DNA of 64,000 nucleotides, taken from positions 1 to 64,000 of the forward strand of contig CAJXDY010000004.1 of NCBI GenBank assembly GCA_913052135.1, written 5' to 3'. The position numbers and the translations under genes were made by a program. Numbering within the stretch: position 1 is the stretch's first letter; each line of letters begins with the position of its first letter. This DNA comes from UBA8106 sp913052135 (lineage in GTDB: Bacteria; Acidobacteriota; Vicinamibacteria; Vicinamibacterales; UBA823). Below, piece after piece: positions 1 to 8,882 of the stretch. The notes beneath the pieces were generated by a model. The model did no database searches and was not told where the DNA came from. It saw nothing but the letters and a program-made list of their open reading frames with translations.

Positions 1-1
1 C

Positions 2-568
2 CTGAGCTCGATCGGCGACGTTATCCATACTTTCCCCGCCTATGTCGCGCTACGCAACGCCTGGCCATCAACGAGGTTCGGCTGGGCGGTGGAGCGCGCC
101 GCCGCCGAGCTTTGGATCGAAGAGGCGACTGTTGGGGGCAAAGTCAGTTCGGAAGCCGAAGTCGCATTCAAGCAAGCTCTTGAATTGCGAGCTGATAATG
201 CAGCCTCTTACACCGGCTTAGCTGGAATCTACAACGCGCAGCGCCGATTCGACGAAGCTGCTGAAATGAGTGCTGAGGCAGCCCGACTTTCTGGTGGCGG
301 TGCTGGTGCAACTGACCCGGTTGCTGTGTATAACCAAGGCGTCATCTATTGGAACGCTGGGAACTTTCCTATGGCCAAAGAACAGTTTGAACAGGCCGTT
401 GCGCTGGACCCGAACAATGCCGATGCCCACTATCAATTAGCCATGGCCAGCCTGAATCTTGGCGATATGACCTCTGCCGTGGAAGCGCTTGAAAAGTATA
501 TTGAGATCGCACCAGACGGACAGAACGCTGACCAGGCTCGAGGAATGATTCAACAGCTTAAGCCCTAA
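2..568 (+). CDS. TPR-repeat protein, 5'-truncated, with a heptosyltransferase-like N-terminus
   Basis: The frame is open to the left edge of the window, so the true start is missing. From about residue 45 onward the protein is a tetratricopeptide-repeat protein: helical repeats with signatures such as AASYTGLAGIYNAQRRFDEA, VYNQGVIYWNAGNFPMAKEQ and AHYQLAMASLNLGDMTSAVE, about three repeats, probably a protein-protein interaction scaffold. The first ~38 codons instead resemble the start of lipopolysaccharide heptosyltransferase I (LSSIGDVIHTFPAYVALR and a later WAVER). By hand count GC falls from about 67% in bases 1-110 to about 51% in the next 110 bases, at the same point. A GTG at 89 could start a TPR-only protein. 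yggS begins 2 nt after the stop. The join may be a real fusion or an assembly chimera at a contig end; the TPR call itself is firm. Confidence 0.6.
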   Translation: MSSIGDVIHTFPAYVALRNAWPSTRFGWAVERAAAELWIEEATVGGKVSSEAEVAFKQALELRADNAASYTGLAGIYNAQRRFDEAAEMSAEAARLSGGGAGATDPVAVYNQGVIYWNAGNFPMAKEQFEQAVALDPNNADAHYQLAMASLNLGDMTSAVEALEKYIEIAPDGQNADQARGMIQQLKP

Positions 569-569
569 C

Positions 570-1349
570 ATGGCAGACAGCCATGTAGGGAAATCCGACC
601 GCCAATCCGATACCGATTCCAGCTCCAACGTAGAATCTTCAATCGCTGAAAATCTCAAAGATGTGAGGAGCCGGATCCACCGGGCAGCCACCCAAGGTGG
701 TCGAGATCCAGCCGAAGTGCAGCTAGTCGCAGTTTCGAAAACTTTTAGCGCTGAGCACATCAGAGCTGCCGCCACTGCAGGCCAAGTTGATTTTGGAGAA
801 AATCGGGTACAAGAAGGGCTACAAAAGTGCGCACTTCTACGCGACCTCAACATCCGATGGCATCTAATCGGACATTTGCAATCAAACAAGACTAAAAAAA
901 TTGTTGAGCCTTTCGCGTGGATTCACTCAGTGGATAGTGCTGATCTACTAAAACGCGTGAATCGGATAGCATCAGAACAAGACGCTGGGCTTGAAGTCCT
1001 TATTCAAGTTGATCTCGCCGGCGAAGCCACGAAACACGGAGCAACACCAGAAGAACTACCTGATATCCTTACTACGGGTTCAGAGTGTCAGGCTGCACAA
1101 ATTCGTGGGTTAATGCTCATGCCTCCTCTTGACGAACCTGAACGTGTTCGACCATATTTTCGTCGACTGTATCACCTGCGCAATGATCTACTAGGCAAGG
1201 GTTACGACTCTAGAATGCTGCACCATCTTTCGATGGGTATGAGTCATGACTTTGAAGTCGCCGTCCAAGAGGGGGCAACAATAGTCCGTGTGGGATCGGC
1301 AATTTTCGGTGCGCGTTCACAAAAAAGGAACAACACCCCGCATCGCTAA
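570..1349 (+). CDS. yggS: YggS/PLPBP family pyridoxal-phosphate homeostasis protein
   Basis: 259 residues. It is a single-domain PLP-binding TIM barrel of the YggS/PROSC family, which buffers intracellular pyridoxal phosphate and affects amino-acid and keto-acid balance; no catalytic reaction is known. The PLP lysine is K57 in LVAVSKTF, followed by the family motifs FGENRVQE (about 75-82), WHLIGHLQSNK, a GLMLMPP strand, LSMGMSHDFEVAVQEGA and a terminal RVGSAIFGAR that holds the PLP phosphate. An N-terminal extension of about 20 Ser/Asp-rich residues precedes the usual family start, so translation might begin slightly downstream. The ATG lies 2 nt after the upstream TPR stop, so the two are probably co-transcribed. 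It converges on lepB. Confidence 0.93.
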   Translation: MADSHVGKSDRQSDTDSSSNVESSIAENLKDVRSRIHRAATQGGRDPAEVQLVAVSKTFSAEHIRAAATAGQVDFGENRVQEGLQKCALLRDLNIRWHLIGHLQSNKTKKIVEPFAWIHSVDSADLLKRVNRIASEQDAGLEVLIQVDLAGEATKHGATPEELPDILTTGSECQAAQIRGLMLMPPLDEPERVRPYFRRLYHLRNDLLGKGYDSRMLHHLSMGMSHDFEVAVQEGATIVRVGSAIFGARSQKRNNTPHR

Positions 1350-1366
1350 CTTGAAACCCTGGTCCA

Positions 1367-1404
1367 GAGAGCGTACAACCAGACAACAACGCCTGAACGC
1401 TCTC
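1367..1404. terminator. Possible hairpin between convergent yggS and lepB
   Basis: GAGAGCG at 1367-1373 is the exact inverted repeat of CGCTCTC at 1398-1404, with a 24-nt loop. It sits between the stops of two convergent genes, where a shared terminator would be expected. There is no T-tract on either side and the loop is long, so this is weak. Confidence 0.25.
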
Positions 1405-1419
1405 GGGAGACCCAGTTCC

Positions 1420-2112
1420 CTATCTGATCTGTTGCAAAAGACGTTCCCAACGCGTACGGGTGAAAAAGTGCGTCGCGACTGAGGCTAGCCGTTGGACCGT
1501 TCCAGTCAAACTGGTTTGCCGATAATCTTCAGTGTCGCTTTTGTAAGACCAGTAAATTAACAGAGCCCGACCTTTTACGTGCGAGGCCGGCAAGAATCCC
1601 CAGTAGCGACTATCCTGCGAATTCTCACGATTGTCACCCATTACGAAATACTGATCAGGCGGAACCGTCACCGGACCGAAGTTGTTACGTGGATCAAATT
1701 CATTATTTATGATTCGACCACCACCGAAATCAAAATGATACACATAAGGCTCTTCGAGAACCTGTCCGTCAACATAGAGTTGCCGATCGCGAAGCTCGAT
1801 TATATTTCCAGGTAACCCAATTACGCGCTTAATAAAATCTCGCTCAGGATCTTCTGGGTATTTAAAAACGATGACATCTCCACGCTCAATAGAATCTATG
1901 GGCAGCATGACTCGTTCAGAGTCTAGTGCCGTAGGACCAAAAACAAATTTGTTGACCAATAAATGATCGCCAATTAAAAGATTTTGCTCCATAGAACCAG
2001 TCGGAATCTTGAATGCTTGCACGACCCATGTGCGAATGAATAACGCTAGGATCACCGCAACAACAATGGATTCAATATATTCACGAAATGTAGATTTATT
2101 AAATGAAGACAT
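1420..2112 (-). CDS. lepB: Signal peptidase I
   Basis: 230 residues, inner-membrane serine protease (family S26) that removes signal peptides from secreted proteins. One N-terminal membrane segment spans about residues 13-30. The catalytic serine is S40 in PTGSMEQNLL, and the general-base lysine is K95 in RDFIKRVIGLPG. Box D (MGDNRENSQDSRYWG, about 158-172) and a late YWSYK segment complete the family pattern. Length is typical for a single-anchor enzyme. It starts 12 nt downstream of lepA, the conserved lepA-lepB order, and is presumably translated from the same transcript. Confidence 0.96.
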   Translation of the reverse strand: MSSFNKSTFREYIESIVVAVILALFIRTWVVQAFKIPTGSMEQNLLIGDHLLVNKFVFGPTALDSERVMLPIDSIERGDVIVFKYPEDPERDFIKRVIGLPGNIIELRDRQLYVDGQVLEEPYVYHFDFGGGRIINNEFDPRNNFGPVTVPPDQYFVMGDNRENSQDSRYWGFLPASHVKGRALLIYWSYKSDTEDYRQTSLTGTVQRLASVATHFFTRTRWERLLQQIR

Positions 2113-2124
2113 TTTTGCAGAAAT

Positions 2125-3927
2125 TTAATCAGTATCAACCTTCAACACTGCAAGAAACGCCTCTTGAGGAATCTCGACCCGACCCACACGCTTCATCCGA
2201 CGTTTACCTTCCTTCTGTTTTTCGAGCAATTTACGCTTTCGGGAGATATCCCCACCATAACACTTGGCCAGTACGTTCTTGCGAAGCGCCTTCACTGATT
2301 CGCGTGCGATAATACGTGTACCGATCGCTGCTTGAATAGCCACATCGAACATCTGTCTTGGAATCAATTTTCGCAATCTGGCTGCCAAAGCTCGGCCACG
2401 CAAGTAAGCCATCTCACGATGAACAATCACAGACAAGGCATCGACAGATTCCCCATTCACTAAAATATCAAGTTTTTCAAGAGGTGATTCCCTATAACCC
2501 GTCACATGATAGTCGAGGGACGCATATCCACGCGAAAGTGTTTTTAAGCGATCATAAAAATCGAGCACGACTTCATTAAAAGGTAATTCGTAGGTGATGA
2601 GAACTCGATTAGAAGATAGGTACTCCAAAGACTTCTGAACTCCGCGTTTTTCCTGACAGATCTTTAAGATAGGACCGACATAGTCAGAAGGAGTCAGGAT
2701 CAATGCTGTGATGATTGGCTCCTCAACTTTCTCCACGGAACCCGCAGTTGGAAGCTTGCTGGGATTATCGATTTCCTCGATAGTCCCATCTGTCTTCGTT
2801 ACACGGTAAAGCACACCTGGAGCGGTCGTTACCAAGTCCATGTCAAATTCACGCTCAAGTCGCTCCTGAACGATCTCCATATGAAGTAATCCCAAAAATC
2901 CGCACCGGAAACCAAAACCAAGGGCCAAGGAAGTTTCTGGCTCAAAAAAGAATGCGGAATCATTTAGTTTGAGCTTCTCAAGAGCGTCTCGCAAATCAGC
3001 GTATTGGTGACCTTCCACCGGATACAAGCCAGCAAACACCATGGGTTTAACCGTTTTAAAACCTGGACATGGAGTTGCGGTGGGCCTGCTAGATTCCGTT
3101 ATAGTGTCACCGATCCTGGCGTCACTTACACCTTTGATGCCGGCAGTTACAAATCCGACCTCTCCGACACCAAGTTCCTCAACCAACTCTGGCTTCGGAG
3201 AGAAGACACCAACTTGTTCAACCTCGTAATCTTGTTTTAAGGACATAAGATGGATGCTACTTTTCGGACGCAACGAACCATCAAGTACGCGTACTAACAC
3301 CACAACACCTCTATACGCGTCGTACCAGGAATCAAATATTAACGCTCTCAGTGGACCATGTGGATCACCGCTAGGCGCTGGCACACGTTTCACAATAGCC
3401 TCAAGCACGTCACGCACTCCCGAGCCATTTTTGGCACTGACAAGAACTGCCTGCTGCGCGTCAAGACCTATAATTTCATTAATTTGATGTCGAGTTTCAT
3501 CAGGTAAGGCTCCAGGAAGATCGATCTTATTAATAACAGGAATGATCTCTAAGTCACCTTCCACTGCAAGATAAGCATTAGCCAAAGTCTGAGCCTCGAC
3601 ACCTTGGGAAGCATCAACAAGCAGCACCGCACCTTCACAAGCGGCCAAGGATCTAGTGACTTCGTATGAAAAATCTACATGACCCGGTGTGTCGATCAAA
3701 TTCATTACATAATCATCACCAGCTTGTGAGCGATACGATAGACGAACCGCCTGTGCCTTAATGGTAATTCCCCGCTCACGTTCAAGATCCATCGAGTCGA
3801 GCACCTGCGCTTCCATTTCACGTGGTTCAACCGCGCCGGTAATCTCAAGTAGCCGATCGGCTAAAGTTGATTTACCGTGATCGATATGGGCGATGATGGA
3901 AAAATTTCTAACGAATTGATGTTTCAT
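2125..3927 (-). CDS. lepA: Elongation factor 4 (LepA), ribosome back-translocating GTPase
   Basis: 600 residues, the normal LepA length. The translation GTPase domain begins at the N-terminus with G1 AHIDHGKST (13-21), a G2 RGIT, G3 DTPGH and G4 NKIDLP. Domain II and EF-G-like domains III and V follow, and the LepA-specific C-terminal domain ends with the basic KCYGGDISRKRKLLEKQK segment that separates LepA from EF-G. It acts on the ribosome, where it is implicated in reversing translocation and in 30S maturation. First gene of a lepA-lepB pair; 85 nt separate it from the citrate synthase gene upstream on the same strand, so it could share that transcript. Confidence 0.97.
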   Translation of the reverse strand: MKHQFVRNFSIIAHIDHGKSTLADRLLEITGAVEPREMEAQVLDSMDLERERGITIKAQAVRLSYRSQAGDDYVMNLIDTPGHVDFSYEVTRSLAACEGAVLLVDASQGVEAQTLANAYLAVEGDLEIIPVINKIDLPGALPDETRHQINEIIGLDAQQAVLVSAKNGSGVRDVLEAIVKRVPAPSGDPHGPLRALIFDSWYDAYRGVVVLVRVLDGSLRPKSSIHLMSLKQDYEVEQVGVFSPKPELVEELGVGEVGFVTAGIKGVSDARIGDTITESSRPTATPCPGFKTVKPMVFAGLYPVEGHQYADLRDALEKLKLNDSAFFFEPETSLALGFGFRCGFLGLLHMEIVQERLEREFDMDLVTTAPGVLYRVTKTDGTIEEIDNPSKLPTAGSVEKVEEPIITALILTPSDYVGPILKICQEKRGVQKSLEYLSSNRVLITYELPFNEVVLDFYDRLKTLSRGYASLDYHVTGYRESPLEKLDILVNGESVDALSVIVHREMAYLRGRALAARLRKLIPRQMFDVAIQAAIGTRIIARESVKALRKNVLAKCYGGDISRKRKLLEKQKEGKRRMKRVGRVEIPQEAFLAVLKVDTD

Positions 3928-4012
3928 GACCGACCATTGAATTACATGGCGCGCCCGAAGGTGAATCCTGTCGGACGAGCGAGGTCGAAAGTCTGATTAC
4001 CACAAAATCCGA

Positions 4013-5152
4013 TTAGCGTTCGTCGAGCATTCGAAGGGATTGTGGGTGTGCAGGACCAGTATACTCGGCCCGAGGTCGGATGAGCCGGTTGTTTGTCAAT
4101 TGTTCCAAGACATGTGCAGTCCATCCAGCAATGCGACTGACCGCAAACAGTGGCGTAAAGGAATCGATCGGAATACCGAGCATGTAATAGGTAGAAGCCG
4201 AGTAAAAATCGACATTTGGGAAAAGGCCTTTCTCACGCTTAACACATCGTTCGATACATTGCGACATATTGAACCATCGCATACGATTCGCCTGCTTTCC
4301 AAGATCGGCCGACATCCGTCGAAGATGAGTTGCACGGGGATCCTCTGTTGTATATACCCGATGACCGAAGCCAGGAATTTTTTCCTTACGCTCTAACTTG
4401 GCATGAATAATCTCTTCAATTTCGACATCGCTCGCGTCTTCACCAATCTCTATTAACAGTCGCATCACGTTAGCGTTTGCACCACCGTGCAGTGGCCCCT
4501 TCAACGTTCCAATTCCAGCAACAATTGCTGAATGGATATCAGTTAAGGTTGCGGCGGCAACCCTAGCTGCGAATGTAGATGCGTTCAGTTCATGATCGGC
4601 ATGTAACACCAGAGCGACGTCGAGTGCCTTGGTAGCTTCAGGCGTAGGGCGTTCGCCAGTCAACATGTAAAGAAAATTAGCAGCGTGACTCAGTGCTGGG
4701 TCCGAGGCAATAGGTGTGCCACCGGATGCCAAGCGAGCATGGGTTGCCACCAAACTACCGATTTGTGAGGTTAATCTAATAGCTTTTCTTAAATTTGCTT
4801 CCTTGGATGAATCGTCTGAATCCGGATCGAAATGGGAAAGCGCGGAGGTCATGGTGCGCAATGCGGCCATACCATTGTCGGGTGGTAGAAACCTAATCAT
4901 CCGAAGGATTGATTCGGGAAGCGTCCTTGCGCTTACCATGGCTGATTTCATATCGCCAAGTTCTGCACGGGATGGTAGCCGTGCGTGCCAGAGCAGGAAG
5001 CAAACTTCTTCGAATGTTGTACTGGCGACAAGATCATGTATGTCGTAACCACGATACGACAGTACTCCACGCCGACCATCCATGTAGCAGATCCCGGACG
5101 TCGTTGCGACCACGTCCTCCAATCCCGCTTTAGTCTTACCTCGCATTGGCAT
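4013..5152 (-). CDS. gltA: Citrate synthase (type II family, short form)
   Basis: 379 residues. Condenses oxaloacetate with acetyl-CoA at the entry to the TCA cycle. Active-site residues are visible: H187 in LHADHELNAST, H222 in GPLHGGANAN, H264 in PGFGHRVY, D315 in NVDFYSA and R340 in the VSRIAGW segment. The protein lacks the N-terminal extension of the large E. coli-type enzyme and matches the compact ~370-residue group that also contains 2-methylcitrate synthases. No prpB or prpD gene is near, so citrate synthase is preferred, but propionyl-CoA use cannot be excluded. The start is ATG 5152 (a second in-frame ATG follows two codons later). It is divergent from larB across 96 nt. Confidence 0.9.
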   Translation of the reverse strand: MPMRGKTKAGLEDVVATTSGICYMDGRRGVLSYRGYDIHDLVASTTFEEVCFLLWHARLPSRAELGDMKSAMVSARTLPESILRMIRFLPPDNGMAALRTMTSALSHFDPDSDDSSKEANLRKAIRLTSQIGSLVATHARLASGGTPIASDPALSHAANFLYMLTGERPTPEATKALDVALVLHADHELNASTFAARVAAATLTDIHSAIVAGIGTLKGPLHGGANANVMRLLIEIGEDASDVEIEEIIHAKLERKEKIPGFGHRVYTTEDPRATHLRRMSADLGKQANRMRWFNMSQCIERCVKREKGLFPNVDFYSASTYYMLGIPIDSFTPLFAVSRIAGWTAHVLEQLTNNRLIRPRAEYTGPAHPQSLRMLDER

Positions 5153-5248
5153 CTAGAATATGATATCAGTCTGCGGCGTTATTAGCTTGGACCGCTTTTA
5201 CAGTCACGACCAACTGACACACCTAAATGTGGTCATTGTGAACTATTC

Positions 5249-6016
5249 ATGACACCTCAAGAACTCAAGGCATTATTGCAAGACGTCAGTAAAGGGAAGG
5301 TCAATACCGACAATGCCTACACGTGTCTGCTCAATGTATTGAGAGAAGCCCCTTACAAAGATTTAGAGTTTGCGCGAATCGACCACCACCGATCCATCCG
5401 CCAAGGATTTCCTGAAGTCATTTTTGGTCTTGGTAAGACACCGGAGCAAATCGTAGCCATCGCAGAGAAAATAATTGATGCAGATCAGGAATTATTAATT
5501 ACACGCGTGAACGAAGCCACCTATAAGGCAGTGTGTGCAATAGCCCCAAATGCAATGTTTCATAGAGAAGCCAATATCATAAGTTTGTCTATTTTAGATA
5601 AACCATCAGGGCATGGCACTGTCATGGTTGTGACTGCTGGTACATCAGATGTTTCCGTTGCAGAAGAGGCGGCTGTATCAGCTGAAGTGATGGGCAACCA
5701 GGTCGATCGTCTATACGATGTCGGGGTGGCAGGACTCCATCGGATCCTTGCTGAAACCAAGAGGCTGTCTACCGCGAAAGTCATTATTGTCGTAGCTGGA
5801 ATGGAAGGAGCTCTACCAAGCGTGGTCGCTGGTCTCGTCGACGTACCCGTCATAGCTGTACCAACAAGTGTGGGCTATGGAGCGAGTTTTGGTGGTGTCA
5901 CAGCGCTCCTGTCGATGCTGAACAGCTGTGCGATGGGCGTCTCGGTGGTCAACATTGATAACGGCTTTGGCGCTGCATCCATCGCGAGTCTCATAAACCA
6001 CTTGGACAAATCGTGA
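5249..6016 (+). CDS. larB: LarB, nickel-pincer cofactor biosynthesis carboxylase/hydrolase
   Basis: 255 residues. LarB carboxylates and hydrolyses nicotinic acid adenine dinucleotide to give the pyridinium dicarboxylate precursor of the nickel-pincer nucleotide used by lactate racemase and related LarA enzymes. The N-terminal ~110 residues hold the LarB-specific region (ARIDHHRSIRQGFPEVIFGLGKT). The C-terminal half is an AIR-carboxylase (PurE-like) domain with VVTAGTSDVSVAEEA, VAGMEGALPSVVAGL and SVGYGASFGG. The start is the ATG at 5249. larA, larC and larE are not in the window, so the pathway partners must lie elsewhere or be absent. Family identification is strong; the physiological role here is inferred. 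Confidence 0.92.
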   Translation: MTPQELKALLQDVSKGKVNTDNAYTCLLNVLREAPYKDLEFARIDHHRSIRQGFPEVIFGLGKTPEQIVAIAEKIIDADQELLITRVNEATYKAVCAIAPNAMFHREANIISLSILDKPSGHGTVMVVTAGTSDVSVAEEAAVSAEVMGNQVDRLYDVGVAGLHRILAETKRLSTAKVIIVVAGMEGALPSVVAGLVDVPVIAVPTSVGYGASFGGVTALLSMLNSCAMGVSVVNIDNGFGAASIASLINHLDKS

Positions 6017-6344
6017 TAATCACACATATACTCAGCCACCGTTGTATACACAGTTGCATTACCTAGCATCATTGCTAATCTGGATTACCAGATACGTCCT
6101 TAAGCAAGTAACTAGTTCCTTTTGACCTATTTTTAAAGCCTTTAATGACGGTCAGCATCCAAGGAACCCAGCACCTCTAAATCAGATAATGATTAACCCC
6201 ACCTTCAAGACCCTAGAAAACAAGAAATAGCAGGTGGTCTTCGGTTGTTCGATTGGCAGCATGGTGTTAAAGTCAAGGGTTCAGTTCCCTGCCAAGCTAG
6301 TGTTTGGAAGTGGGAACCTGCGATCTCCGGCACTATTCAATTCC
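6017..6344. other. Non-coding interval between larB and mutS2
   Basis: 328 bases with no supportable gene. A GTG at 6234 is in frame with mutS2 and would add 37 residues, but those do not resemble the family. A small TCTGG/CCAGA hairpin sits at about 6078-6091, and a T-loop-like stretch near 6283-6297 has no acceptor or anticodon stem partners. I see no clear promoter. Confidence 0.5.
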
Positions 6345-8834
6345 ATGAACCTTAGCACCCTAAAGGCGCTTGAGTTCGACCGAGTTATCGATATCGCTTG
6401 TAGTTTTGCGGTGACGTCACTCGGAGCTGCGCAACTCAAGGCACTCATTCCTCAGAGCGATCCAAAACAAGTCGCGAAGACTTTGGCGGCGACAACGGAG
6501 GGCGTTGGCTGGTTAAGCCAGGAATCATTGTTTCCTCTAAAAGCTCCTACTGATTTAGAGAAAACACTCGCTGTATTATCGATCGAAGGACAAATTCTTG
6601 AAACCCAGCAACTGCTTGGGCTCGCAGAATTTGTTGCTTCTGCTAACGAAGTGCGGAAAGCGATTTGCACACTCCCTCGTAAAGCTTTTCCAATCTTGCA
6701 CTCATTAGCGACACAAGTCAGGCGGTTCGATGCCGAACTAAAACGAGTCAACCAGTTAATCACTGTATCAGGAGAAATAATCGACAGTGCAAGCCCCACG
6801 CTACAAACACTTCGCGAGCGACTTCACAAACAACGTTTCCATCTTCGCAACACGATGGAATCCTACATTCGCAACAAAGAAACAGGATCTTATCTGCAGG
6901 AAAATATCGTAACCGACCGCAATGGACGCTTTGTCTTAGTAGTAAAAACAGCGCATCGAAAAAACCTGCCTGGAATTGTCCATGGTAGTTCCAGCAGCGG
7001 GGCAAGTTTGTTCCTAGAACCATTGAACACGGTTGATATCAACAACGACATTGTGGCGTTAGTTGAGCAAGAACAAATTGAGATTAGAAAAATTCTTCTT
7101 GGACTCACTGACATTTTCAGAGAACGATCATCTGATTTGAATCAGACTATCGATGCAATCACGGAAATCGATGTGATCCATGCCAAAGCGTGTTTCTCTA
7201 GACTTGTGGGCGGGATTGAACCAACACTCTCAACAGACGGCACGCTTGAATTACGTTCGGCCAGCCATCCACTACTAATGCCAGCTGTAAGAGAACGCCT
7301 TCGGAAGGCTGACCAGACCACTGTTTATAACAAATCAGTGAACGAGCAAATCCCCTCCGATCCTGTCCCAGTCAACCTTTTATTAATTCCACCCATCACC
7401 ACCCTTGTAATAACCGGTCCGAATACGGGCGGTAAGACTGTCGCACTAAAGACGGCCGGTTTAGTTGTGCTCATGGCCCAAGCAGGACTTCACGTCCCGG
7501 CCGCGACAGGTTCGCGAGTGCCTGTCTTCCGTTCGATGTTTACTGATATTGGTGACGAACAATCGATTTCAGCAAACTTAAGCACGTTTTCTTGGCACAT
7601 TACGAATATTGCGGCTATGGATCGATCTCTGACCTTTCCAGCATTACTCCTTTTGGATGAGATAGGTGCTGGTACCGATCCTGCCGAAGGCGGAGCACTC
7701 GGAGCAGCAATAGTGGACCATTTTCGTCGGCGGGGTGCACAAGTCATGACTACGACCCATTACGAAGCACTTAAATCTTACGCATCCACGACTGATGGAG
7801 TGACTTGTGCTGGTTTTGGGTTTGATGCGAAAACCTATGCGCCAACCTACGTGCTACATTACGGTTCCCCGGGACGAAGCCTGGCACTCGAAATTTCAGC
7901 CCGGCTAGGGCTAGCACCCTCTATTGTAGCAGCCGCAAAAACTCGCCAAACTACACTGGAAATCCAGCTTTCTAATCATTTAGAACGTCTTGAACAGGAT
8001 TTACGAACACTTGATGACGAACGCCATCATGTTGCTCAAGTACGTGATCAGCTAGTTAATACAGAAATGGGATTACGCGCTCGTGAAACCGCTCTTACCA
8101 AGCAGGAAGCATTCATTCGTGCTGAGAAAAAACGAGGTGTTGATACAAGTGTCCGAGAAGCTAAGCGTGAAATCGACCTGACAATGCGGGAATTCAAGAA
8201 AGAAATGGTCACATTAACAAAGGCTGCCTCCTCTGGGCATTTACAAGATATGACTACTGGAATTCAAGGAGCGGCACGTGTAACTGCTCGAAAAACCATA
8301 GATACTATTTCGAATCGCTTTCAAAATGACCTCCCAAACATCAAAGCCGAATCTATATCTGAGCGAAACAACACGTCAGCGCAGAGCTTCTCTGTCGGAG
8401 ACCATGTCATAGTAGAAAGTATGGGGTTTGAAGGGGTCGTTACAAACGTTGCACAGGATAGCGCTGAAGTGGATATTCAGGGCAAGCGACTTCTAGCACC
8501 TCTTGGAGACCTCCGAATGATAGACCAAGGATCACACAAGTTCTCACCTCCTGCGAAAGTGAGCGTGCAACTGCCAGAGTTGAATGAATCGTTAGCAGAA
8601 CTGAATGTTATCGGTTGCACAATTGATGAAGCACTGACGAGAACCGAGGCATTCCTGGACAAAGCCTTATTAGCGGATCAATCGAACCTGAGAGTGATTC
8701 ACGGACATGGTACCGGTCGGCTACGGAGAGCAATCGCTAATTTATTAGATGATCATCGAATCGTTGAACGATATTACACAGCGCCACCAGAAGAAGGTGG
8801 TGGTGGCGTGACAGTTGTTACACTAAAGGACTAG
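6345..8834 (+). CDS. mutS2: MutS2 family ATPase/endonuclease
   Basis: 829 residues from the ATG at 6345; this start gives the standard MutS2 opening (LSTLKALEFDRVIDIACSFAV), while the upstream GTG at 6234 adds atypical sequence. The core and clamp helices fill about 1-340. The ABC-type ATPase follows, with Walker A GPNTGGKT (about 357-364), Walker B LLLLDEIGAGTDPAEGG (about 435-450) and the TTHYEALK switch. A long charged coiled coil spans about 525-660. The C-terminal Smr nuclease domain (about 755-829) carries the HGHGTGRLR motif. MutS2 suppresses homologous recombination and, in Bacillus, rescues collided ribosomes; it does not do mismatch repair. It is followed by dnaG 48 nt downstream. 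Confidence 0.94.
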   Translation: MNLSTLKALEFDRVIDIACSFAVTSLGAAQLKALIPQSDPKQVAKTLAATTEGVGWLSQESLFPLKAPTDLEKTLAVLSIEGQILETQQLLGLAEFVASANEVRKAICTLPRKAFPILHSLATQVRRFDAELKRVNQLITVSGEIIDSASPTLQTLRERLHKQRFHLRNTMESYIRNKETGSYLQENIVTDRNGRFVLVVKTAHRKNLPGIVHGSSSSGASLFLEPLNTVDINNDIVALVEQEQIEIRKILLGLTDIFRERSSDLNQTIDAITEIDVIHAKACFSRLVGGIEPTLSTDGTLELRSASHPLLMPAVRERLRKADQTTVYNKSVNEQIPSDPVPVNLLLIPPITTLVITGPNTGGKTVALKTAGLVVLMAQAGLHVPAATGSRVPVFRSMFTDIGDEQSISANLSTFSWHITNIAAMDRSLTFPALLLLDEIGAGTDPAEGGALGAAIVDHFRRRGAQVMTTTHYEALKSYASTTDGVTCAGFGFDAKTYAPTYVLHYGSPGRSLALEISARLGLAPSIVAAAKTRQTTLEIQLSNHLERLEQDLRTLDDERHHVAQVRDQLVNTEMGLRARETALTKQEAFIRAEKKRGVDTSVREAKREIDLTMREFKKEMVTLTKAASSGHLQDMTTGIQGAARVTARKTIDTISNRFQNDLPNIKAESISERNNTSAQSFSVGDHVIVESMGFEGVVTNVAQDSAEVDIQGKRLLAPLGDLRMIDQGSHKFSPPAKVSVQLPELNESLAELNVIGCTIDEALTRTEAFLDKALLADQSNLRVIHGHGTGRLRRAIANLLDDHRIVERYYTAPPEEGGGGVTVVTLKD

Positions 8835-8882
8835 AGAGACTGGCTAAGGTAAATCGATCGAACTGAGTCTTTGCAACATAAC

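Noticed and set aside
3940..3965. GC-rich palindrome GGCGCGCC upstream of lepA
   Set aside because: An 8-bp palindrome without supporting repeats or spacing; expected by chance in this much sequence.
6250..6320. T-loop-like stretch (GGGTTCAGTTCCC) with a D-arm-like GATTGGCAGC upstream, suggesting a tRNA before mutS2
   Set aside because: No matching acceptor stem, too little sequence for an anticodon arm between the two pieces, and the T stem has only four pairs. Most likely chance or a decayed remnant.
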